From Streptomyces tubercidicus (GTDB taxonomy: Bacteria; Actinomycetota; Actinomycetes; Streptomycetales; Streptomycetaceae): DNA of 64,000 bases. Made by a program: the position numbers and the translations under genes. Below, piece by piece: positions 57,894 through 64,000 of this stretch. The notes under the pieces were generated by a model. That model saw only the letters and a program-made list of their open reading frames with translations, had not been told where the DNA came from and ran no database searches. The stretch spans positions 992,001 through 1,056,000 of the forward strand of contig NZ_CP114205.1 in assembly GCF_027497495.1 (NCBI RefSeq), given 5' to 3'. How positions within the stretch are numbered: the first letter of the stretch is position 1; each line of letters begins with the position of its first letter.

Positions 57894-59245
57894 GGTCCCT
57901 TCTCGTTGTCGGTCGGGGCGGTGCCGGGTGCGGACGGGCCGGGGTGCGGTCCCTTCGGGCCGGGGTGCGGTCCGCGGGCGCCGGGCGGGAGTTTCTCCAG
58001 GCGGTCGGCCGCTGCGGCGGCGCCGCCCGCCGCGGCGAAGGACGCCTGGATACGGCGGGCCGCACTCCGGTGCGCCGGGTCGTCCAGTACAGCGGCCAGG
58101 GCCTGATGAAGCTCGTCCGTACGGGCCCGGCCGAAGCGCACCCGTACGCCCGCCCCGGCCTCGGCCACCTGGCGGGCGACGATCGGCTGGTCATCGCGTA
58201 CGGGGGCGACCACCAGCGGCAGCCCGTACGCGAGCGCCTCGCACACCGTGTTGTGGCCGCCGTGGCACAGCACCGCGTCGAGATGCGGCAGCAGCTGGAG
58301 CTGGGGGACGTACTCCTGGTGCAGCATGTGCGGCGGAATGTCCCCGGCGAGGTCGGCCGGTGCGGCCAGGATCAGCTGCGCCCGGTCCGCGAGGGCGTCC
58401 GCGGCGCGCAGTACGGCGGGGTAGAAGCGGGCGCCGGCCGCCCGGTTGAGGGTGCCCAGCGAGACGAGCACCCGGGCGCGGCCGGGGTCGAGCCGACCCC
58501 ACGGGAAGTCCCCGCCGGTGGGGCGGGCGCCGAAGGCGGGACCGACGAAGGCGTAATGCGGCGGGTACCTCCCGGGGGCGCCGCCGGGCCCGCCGTCGGT
58601 CGCGTGCGTGTGTGCATGCGTGTTCGCGTGCGTGTGTGCATGCGGTGCGCTCGCCGCGGCCGGATCCGGACCGCCGTCTCCGATGAGTGCGGGGGTGGAG
58701 AAGACCAGGACGAGGTGCGGGGAGAAGCGGGGGTCCCAGCCGCCGGGCGCACCGCATTCGGCGAGCAGTGCCGCGATGCGCTGGGTCACCCACTCCCCCA
58801 CCTTCGGGAAGTCGTCGAACGGCCGGATGATCTCCGCCGAGGTGGTCGCCGAGGTCGCCCAGGGCAGGCCGTGCCGGCGCGCCACCAGAGGCCCGGCGAG
58901 GGCCTGTTGGTCGGCCACCAGGACATCGGGCCGGAAGGCTTCGACGGCGGTGTGCACACCGGGCAGCATCGCGCGGGCGAGCGGGATGAGGGCCTCCGCC
59001 CACAGGAAGCGCAGCGCGGCGATGCCCCGCAGATCGCGCCACCGCGCGCCGCCCAGGTCATGGCCGCCGTCCGCGTCCCGGTCTCCCGCCGCGTACAGCA
59101 GGGAGCCCGTGGGGAGCAGCGGTGTCAGGGCCGCTGCGGGCCCCGTCCAGGCGACCTGGTGGCCGCGCGCGGCGAGTTCGGCGGCGACGGCGAGGGTGGG
59201 GTTGACGTGCCCGGCCAGCGGCGGCACGACGAACAGCACTCTCAT
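57890..59245 (-). CDS. Glycosyltransferase of the GT1 (MGT/macrolide) family
   Basis: A 451-residue GT-B enzyme. The N-terminal acceptor domain begins MRVLFVVPPLAGHVNPTLAVA; the C-terminal donor domain has LVSLGTLN, EYVPQLQLLPHLDAVLCHGGHNTVCEALAYGLPLVVAPVRDDQP, the typical HGGxNTxxE-x-Px4DQ signature of natural-product glycosyltransferases. Two odd inserts stand out: a His/Thr-rich stretch (HTHANTHAHTHAT) at about residues 201-213 encoded by an in-frame 24-bp duplication, and a C-terminal tail with PHPGPKGPHPGP. It should glycosylate the polyketide or lipid made by the operon. Its start ATG overlaps the hydrolase stop (ATGA). Confidence 0.88.
   Translation of the reverse strand: MRVLFVVPPLAGHVNPTLAVAAELAARGHQVAWTGPAAALTPLLPTGSLLYAAGDRDADGGHDLGGARWRDLRGIAALRFLWAEALIPLARAMLPGVHTAVEAFRPDVLVADQQALAGPLVARRHGLPWATSATTSAEIIRPFDDFPKVGEWVTQRIAALLAECGAPGGWDPRFSPHLVLVFSTPALIGDGGPDPAAASAPHAHTHANTHAHTHATDGGPGGAPGRYPPHYAFVGPAFGARPTGGDFPWGRLDPGRARVLVSLGTLNRAAGARFYPAVLRAADALADRAQLILAAPADLAGDIPPHMLHQEYVPQLQLLPHLDAVLCHGGHNTVCEALAYGLPLVVAPVRDDQPIVARQVAEAGAGVRVRFGRARTDELHQALAAVLDDPAHRSAARRIQASFAAAGGAAAAADRLEKLPPGARGPHPGPKGPHPGPSAPGTAPTDNEKGP
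58601..58644. repeat. 24-bp in-frame tandem duplication in the glycosyltransferase gene
   Basis: A 20-bp sequence at 58601-58620 recurs exactly at 58625-58644, giving a 24-bp period that keeps the frame and encodes the His/Thr-rich run. Alternating GT-rich composition suggests slippage during replication. Confidence 0.75.
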
Positions 59246-60045
59246 CGGGCCACCGCCCCGGCCGGTGCGCCGAGCCGGCCCAGCAGCGCATCACACAGCC
59301 CCTCGGTGGCCTCGTTGAGCACGGTGTGCCCCACGTCGGGCAGCACACAGAGTTCGCAGTCCGGCGCGCTCAGCATCAACTCCTGTGCACCGGGGAGGAG
59401 TTCGGAGTGCTCTCCGTAGACGCCGAGGACCGGACGGCGCAGCCGGGCGAAGTCGTGGCAGGTGAAGGGCGTATCGGCCGCGATGTCCTCGATGAGGGTG
59501 GTGTGGTTGAGCAGCGCATCGGCGGCGGCGGACAGCCGGGCCTCCTTGCGTCGCCCGAGCGCGGCCAACTGCTCCCCCGTCCGGCGGTGTTCGAGACCGA
59601 GGGCGGCGACGGAGAGGGTGTCGGTCATGTCCTCGATCCAGTCGCCGGTCAGATGGGCGTCGATCAGGACGACGGAGGCGACGAGCTCCGGCCGGACGAG
59701 GGCGGTGTGCAGTGCCAGCGCGCCGCCGTAGCTGTTGCCGACCAGATGGACCGGGTGACGGTCGAGGCCCAGGGAGCCGAGCAGGGCGATGAGGTCGGCC
59801 ACCGAGGTGGCTCTGTCGTACCCGCTGGGCGGGCGTTCGCTGCGGCCGTGCCCGCGCTGGTCGTAGAGGAGCACATCGTGTCCGGCGCGGGAGACGGGGC
59901 CGGCGAGGGTGCAGTAGAAGCTCGACAGGTTGTCCATCACCAGCCCGTGGAGGAAGACGACGGCGGGTCTGTCGGGCCGGGGGCCGCCGTGGCCCGGCAG
60001 CCACTGGGTGTGCAGGCGCAGCCCGCCCGCGGGTGTCAGGGCCAT
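59242..60045 (-). CDS. Alpha/beta hydrolase
   Basis: A 267-residue hydrolase. Family elements are VVFLHGLVMDNLSSF (HG oxyanion region), VLLYDQRGHGRSERP, the nucleophile elbow VGNSYGGAL (about residue 104), an acidic residue in YGEHSELLP and the catalytic His in LPDVGHTVLNEA (about 240). In polyketide operons such enzymes act as esterases or chain-release/editing thioesterases, but no specific substrate can be read. The ATG at 60045 lies 7 bp past the acyl carrier protein stop. Its TGA overlaps the glycosyltransferase start. Confidence 0.86.
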   Translation of the reverse strand: MALTPAGGLRLHTQWLPGHGGPRPDRPAVVFLHGLVMDNLSSFYCTLAGPVSRAGHDVLLYDQRGHGRSERPPSGYDRATSVADLIALLGSLGLDRHPVHLVGNSYGGALALHTALVRPELVASVVLIDAHLTGDWIEDMTDTLSVAALGLEHRRTGEQLAALGRRKEARLSAAADALLNHTTLIEDIAADTPFTCHDFARLRRPVLGVYGEHSELLPGAQELMLSAPDCELCVLPDVGHTVLNEATEGLCDALLGRLGAPAGAVAR

Positions 60046-60052
60046 GGCGCGG

Positions 60053-60370
60053 TCAGCTCGCGCAAGCCTGGTCGGCGACGGTGACCCGGTCGATATGGGC
60101 GGCGAGTTCACCGACCGTCATGGCCAGGATCTGGTCGATGTCCTTCTCCGCGAGCAGGCCGAGGAAGTCCACCGACGGGCCGTAGCGCTGCTGGAGCAGT
60201 TCGGCCAGCGCGACGAACTCGATGCTCTCCAGGGCCAGATCGTCATTGAAGGTGGTGGCGCCGGTGATCTCGCCCACGACGAGGAGTTCGTCGCCGACGA
60301 CGCTCACCAGCATGTCGGTGATCTCGGCCAGGATCGTCCCGGTGCGCTCGGGGAGCGGGTCAGCTGCCAT
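60053..60370 (-). CDS. Free-standing acyl carrier protein
   Basis: A 105-residue ACP. The phosphopantetheine attachment site is DDLALESIEFVALAELL (Ser near residue 48), in the usual D-x-L-x-x-x-S context. The gene starts inside the end of the synthase gene: its ATG at 60370 overlaps the synthase stop (60360-60362) by 11 bp, so it is co-translated with the synthase. Since the visible synthase has no internal ACP, this ACP is the likely carrier of the growing chain. Confidence 0.9.
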   Translation of the reverse strand: MAADPLPERTGTILAEITDMLVSVVGDELLVVGEITGATTFNDDLALESIEFVALAELLQQRYGPSVDFLGLLAEKDIDQILAMTVGELAAHIDRVTVADQACAS

Positions 60371-63300
60371 GGGTGGCCTCCGTGGGAGTGAGGGTGTCGG
60401 TGCCCGTACGGTCCTCGGGCCGCGGCCCGGTCCAGGCCACGACATGGCGCCCGGACAGATCGTCGACGGAGTCGAGGTGGACGAGGTGGGGCCGGCCGTC
60501 CGGGGAGACCACCCGGAGCGCGCCGCCCGGTCCGGGGGTCACGGTCCACTCCAGCGGCCGGCGGCCGGGTACGGTGCCCGCCGCCTTCGCCGCGGCTTGT
60601 TTGGCGCACCACAGGGCGGTGAGCCAGTAGGCGCGGCCGGTGTTCCCGGGTGCGTGCCGTGCGTGGAGGTCGTCGGCCAGGCGGCGTTCGGCCGGGGTGA
60701 GGGCGATCCGTTCAAGGGCCTGCGGATCGTCGGTGACGCGCTCGACGTCGATCCCGACCGGGCCCGACCGGTGGGCGAGGGCGACGGCGATCCGGTCCTT
60801 GTGCGCGAGCGAGAGATGGAGGCCGTCGGCGAGCGGGCCCCGGGGGCAGGGGCGGCCGTGCGCGTCGGTGCCGACCTGGATCTCGGCCGGGAAGACCGGC
60901 CCGGCCCCCGACTCCCACAGCAGCTCCCGCACCGCGTCCTTGGCCGCGATCCGGCCCAGCAGCCAGGCCGCGCGGGCGCGGGGCGCACATTCTTCGTAAC
61001 GGGCACGCTCGGCAGCGCCCAGATAGCGGCGCATGACCAGCTCCTGCGAGGCCGGGTCCGACCAGCGCCGCCGGACCAGGCACCAGCCGCCCGGCCGCGG
61101 CTCACCGATACCGCACACCTCCGGCGTGAACTTCATCGGCCACACCCGCTCATCGGCACCGAAGCGCCGGTAGGTCCAGCCCTCCAGACGCGCCCATACA
61201 CGGCCGTCGGCGCCGCACAGCTCCACCTCGCCGCGCACCGAACCGGCTCTGACCTCGCGGATCCGGGCGGTGGCCGCCAGCAGCGCACCCTCGCGGGGCG
61301 GCGGGCCGTAGAGCCGTACGCGCTCCAGCGTCGCGGGGAAGACCAGGCGGTCACCGCTCAGTTTCAGCTGCATCCAGTGGCCGAGGAGCTGCCCCGCGGC
61401 ATCCAGGAGGGCACCCGGCGCGGGCAGTGCGCGCAGTGTGCCGCGGATGCCGTCGGCGGCGACCGTACTGACCTCGTGGACCCCCGCGAACGCGGGCCCG
61501 TGGAACATCCACCGGTCCCGGTAGAGCGCCTCCGCACTGACCGGCGCCGGCCGGCCGGACGCCAGAGGCGCCGGGTCGGGGGGCGGCGGCGCCGGGTGCT
61601 GTGCCGCCAAGTGGACGGTCACGGCGGCGTACTCACCAAGACTCACCCGCACCCGCCCCTCCCCGTCGGGGGTGGCGGTCACGACCAGATCGACGGGCGG
61701 AGCGACGGCCAGCCAGCGCAGGGCCCGCACATCGGAGTACCCCGTGACGAGCCGCCCGGGAACCAACTCCCGGGCCGCCTCGGCGGCCAGCTCCAGCAGG
61801 GTGGTCATCGGGACGACGGGGAAACGGTCGGCGGCCTCGGGCCAGTCGTCGGGCTGGAGGTAGACGCAGTGGTCACGTACGTAGGGGAGGGCTTGGAGGG
61901 AGAGGTGGCGGAGGGCGGTTCGGGGGGCGGGGGCGGCGGTGACCGAGGGGGCGGCGGTGTGAGGGGCGGCGACGGGGTGGTGGGCGGGGACGCTGCGGAC
62001 GTCTGCGGTGGCGAGGGCGGCGGTGACGGTGCGGGTGGCGGCCCGGGTTTCGGCGAGGACCGTGTCCAGGGCCTGCCGGACGGGTTCGGCGGCGGTCGGC
62101 CGGGGGTGCGGGAGCGCTCCCCCGCCCCCTCCCCCTCCTCCCCCTTCGGGGGAGGGGGCGGGGGGTGGGTTCGGGGGTGGGGGGGAGCCGGCGGGCGCGA
62201 GAATTGGGGTGCCTGGGGCGAGCGGCGCGGTGAGAACCGGGAAACCTGATGTCCGCTCGCCGAGGCGGACCAGCGGTGAGCCGAGGTCGAGCCGTATCGC
62301 CGCTGCGGCTCTTGCCGGGGCCGCCGCCGAGCGGTCCGCCGCACCGGCCCCTTCCGGGCCCGCCGTACGGCCCGTGGCGCGGTCCGTAGCGCGGCCCGTG
62401 GCACCGCTCGTAGCTCCGCCCTCAGCGCCCTCCGCGACGCGGTCCACGGCCCGCCCCGTAGCGTCGTCCGTGGCCCGGCCCATCACCACGCCCGCCCCGC
62501 GCGGGAACCCCAACCGCTCCCACCGTGGCGACAGGCCCTCGGTCCACAACGCGGCGGCCAGGTGGCGGAGTTGGGCGGGGCCGTCGCGGCGGGGGTCGGT
62601 TGCGGCGACGGTGAGGTGGTCCTGGCCGTGGAGGGTGTCGGAGACGAAGCCGGTGAGGCTGCCGGCGCCTACCTGGACGAAGGCGCGGACGCCCGTCTCG
62701 TACAGCCGTCGGGTCAGCTCCTGGAAGCGGACCGGCTCCAGGAGGTGCCGCAGCACCAGCCGGCGGATCGCGGAGGGACCGTCCGGGAAAGGGGCGGCAG
62801 TCGTCGCCGACCATACGGGGAGCCGATGGTCCCGTAAGGGCAGGGTGTCGAAGGCGGTGCCGGTCTGATGGAGGTAGGGCGCCCACATCGGGGTGTGGAA
62901 GCCGGACCGGAAGGGCATCTCCTGGGCCCGTACCCCCTGTCGGGCGAGTCTGCGTACGGCCTCGGCCAGCGGCTCCGGCGCGCCACAGATCACCGACTGG
63001 TGGGGGCAGTTGTCATGGCTGACCGCGATCCGCTCCAGGCCCGCGAGCGCGGCGGCCGCCTGCGGGGCACCGCAGCCGAGGGCCGCGTAGACCAGGTCGG
63101 GTACCGCGAGGGAGCCCGGCCGCAGCGAGTCGAGGAAGGCGTCCACGGCCTCGGGCCGATACATTCCGGCGACGACCATGGCGGTCCATTCGCCGAGGCT
63201 GTGGCCGGTCAACAGGTCGGGGGTGAGGCCCAGTTCGTCCAGTGCGCGGGCCAGTATGCGGCCGGCGGCGAGGGTGTCCACGGCGCGTTCGACCAGGCCG

Positions 63301-64000
63301 CTGCCGCCGGAGAACGAAGGCCGGGGCAGGTCCATCCGGTCGGCGATATCGTCCACACGGGGCGGCGGCTCCGCCTCCAGCCCCGGGAAGAGGTAGGCGA
63401 GCCGCGCTCCCTCCTGGCGGGCGTACGGGCCGAAGAACGGGTCCGGGGTGAACCACACCTCGCCGCGCCCCCGCCAGGGCAGACCACGGGCAAGGATCTT
63501 GGCGGCCAGGACGCGGCGCTGCGGGGTGGGGTCGAGGAGGGCGAGGCGGCAGGGGCCATCCTGGACGGGGGCACCGGGGCCTGCCGCCGGACCGCTCACG
63601 TCCGGCGCCGGGCCCCCCTCCCCCACATCCCGTAAGGCGTCGGCCAGTTGGACCGGCGTATCCGCGGCGAGCAGAACGGCGCGCTCCGGCTCGACCGTCC
63701 GCAACGAGGCCCTCGGCGGTAGCTCCGTCCACGACGAAGCCGTCGGCGACGGTCCCGTCCGTAACGACGCCGTCCGCACCAAGGCCCCCGGCCGCGGGCG
63801 CGGTGCCGCCGGAACCCACCGCCCCGGTGCCTCCTCCAGAACGGCGTGCGCGTTGATGCCCCCGAAGCCGAAGGCGTTGACGCCCGCCCGCAGCGGTGCC
63901 TGCCCGGCGTCCCAGGGCTCGGCCTCGGTGAGCGGGCGCATACGGGTCCGCGCCAGGCCCTCGTGCGGCTCGTCCAGGTGCAGTGTCGGCGGCAGTGTCC
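60360..64000 (-). CDS. Polyketide/fatty-acid synthase, KS-AT-DH-phosphopantetheinyl transferase (partial, cut by right edge)
   Basis: 1213 codons are visible; the N-terminus is beyond the right edge. In order: the end of a ketosynthase (AFGFGGINAHAVLEE, with the third active-site His), an acyltransferase (LLTGHSLGEWTAM, DNCPHQSVICGA, MPFRSGFHTPMW), a low-complexity linker (repeated ATGRATDRATG-like units, then Pro and Gly runs at about 62100-62200), a dehydratase-like double hot-dog (YVRDHCVYLQPDDW and LLDAAGQLLGHWMQL), and a C-terminal phosphopantetheinyl transferase with VGIDVERV and WCAKQAAAKA. No ACP or ketoreductase is seen in the visible part. The AT and DH style resembles PUFA-type and hglE-type synthases. 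The transferase motif normally reads WxxKE; here it is WCAKQ. Confidence 0.86.
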   Translation of the reverse strand, partial: TLPPTLHLDEPHEGLARTRMRPLTEAEPWDAGQAPLRAGVNAFGFGGINAHAVLEEAPGRWVPAAPRPRPGALVRTASLRTGPSPTASSWTELPPRASLRTVEPERAVLLAADTPVQLADALRDVGEGGPAPDVSGPAAGPGAPVQDGPCRLALLDPTPQRRVLAAKILARGLPWRGRGEVWFTPDPFFGPYARQEGARLAYLFPGLEAEPPPRVDDIADRMDLPRPSFSGGSGLVERAVDTLAAGRILARALDELGLTPDLLTGHSLGEWTAMVVAGMYRPEAVDAFLDSLRPGSLAVPDLVYAALGCGAPQAAAALAGLERIAVSHDNCPHQSVICGAPEPLAEAVRRLARQGVRAQEMPFRSGFHTPMWAPYLHQTGTAFDTLPLRDHRLPVWSATTAAPFPDGPSAIRRLVLRHLLEPVRFQELTRRLYETGVRAFVQVGAGSLTGFVSDTLHGQDHLTVAATDPRRDGPAQLRHLAAALWTEGLSPRWERLGFPRGAGVVMGRATDDATGRAVDRVAEGAEGGATSGATGRATDRATGRTAGPEGAGAADRSAAAPARAAAAIRLDLGSPLVRLGERTSGFPVLTAPLAPGTPILAPAGSPPPPNPPPAPSPEGGGGGGGGGALPHPRPTAAEPVRQALDTVLAETRAATRTVTAALATADVRSVPAHHPVAAPHTAAPSVTAAPAPRTALRHLSLQALPYVRDHCVYLQPDDWPEAADRFPVVPMTTLLELAAEAARELVPGRLVTGYSDVRALRWLAVAPPVDLVVTATPDGEGRVRVSLGEYAAVTVHLAAQHPAPPPPDPAPLASGRPAPVSAEALYRDRWMFHGPAFAGVHEVSTVAADGIRGTLRALPAPGALLDAAGQLLGHWMQLKLSGDRLVFPATLERVRLYGPPPREGALLAATARIREVRAGSVRGEVELCGADGRVWARLEGWTYRRFGADERVWPMKFTPEVCGIGEPRPGGWCLVRRRWSDPASQELVMRRYLGAAERARYEECAPRARAAWLLGRIAAKDAVRELLWESGAGPVFPAEIQVGTDAHGRPCPRGPLADGLHLSLAHKDRIAVALAHRSGPVGIDVERVTDDPQALERIALTPAERRLADDLHARHAPGNTGRAYWLTALWCAKQAAAKAAGTVPGRRPLEWTVTPGPGGALRVVSPDGRPHLVHLDSVDDLSGRHVVAWTGPRPEDRTGTDTLTPTEATHGS

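Overview
The window reads as a chromosomal segment of a Streptomyces-type actinomycete. The DNA is very GC-rich with strong third-position GC, GTG starts are common, stop/start overlaps of the GTGA and ATGA type are frequent, and the gene families are typical of the genus: a secreted amylase under a MalR/Reg1-like operator, Tat and lipoprotein exports, a conservon-type GTPase and roadblock pair, EshA-family encapsulins and a modular polyketide locus. No rRNA, tRNA, CRISPR array or intact insertion sequence was found. Species cannot be named from the sequence; a relative of the S. lydicus/S. noursei group is only a guess.

Region by region. 1-4.2 kb: an edge-truncated ABC exporter diverging from a MarR regulator across an inverted repeat, then a large FAD/Fe-S D-lactate-type dehydrogenase. 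4.2-8.2 kb: alpha-amylase, a Tat-exported GH109-type oxidoreductase/glycosidase and an L,D-transpeptidase-like lipoprotein. 8.4-12.1 kb: a two-gene ABC exporter whose two halves carry complementary defects, closed by a 19-bp perfect hairpin. 12.1-15.6 kb: two membrane proteins, an aldo/keto reductase remnant and about 1.2 kb of low-complexity non-coding DNA. 15.6-23.7 kb: a Ski2-like helicase, acyl-CoA thioesterase, DUF6397 protein, roadblock protein, PPOX-family protein, CvnD-like GTPase, methyltransferase and a hypothetical protein. 23.7-28.4 kb: a small membrane protein, then a translationally coupled SNF2 helicase and SWIM-finger protein.

28.5-42.9 kb is dominated by carbon and nitrogen uptake: GH2 beta-galactosidase, homocysteine methyltransferase, a three-gene polar amino-acid ABC importer, a phytase-like esterase, an acetylxylan-esterase-like hydrolase, and the xylose set (xylA diverging from xylB and a ROK regulator). 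43-46 kb holds two tandem family 2B encapsulin shell genes (EshA family) with a cyclic-nucleotide-binding-like insert and no recognisable cargo gene nearby. 46.2-55 kb: a PGRP-type amidase, a phosphodiester glycosidase-like protein, a VOC protein, an apparently decapitated L,D-transpeptidase, the LPG synthase/lysyl-tRNA synthetase fusion LysX and a secreted phosphoesterase.

55.1-64.0 kb (minus strand, running off the right edge) is a six-gene operon in which every junction overlaps or nearly so: an unusual polyketide/fatty-acid synthase ordered KS-AT-DH-phosphopantetheinyl transferase, a free-standing acyl carrier protein, an alpha/beta hydrolase, a GT1-type glycosyltransferase, a fused methyltransferase with an unrecognised N-terminal half, and a galactokinase-like protein that has lost its catalytic motifs. 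Together these suggest a glycosylated, methylated polyketide or glycolipid (hglE/PUFA-synthase-like). This operon and the encapsulin pair are the most interesting parts of the window.
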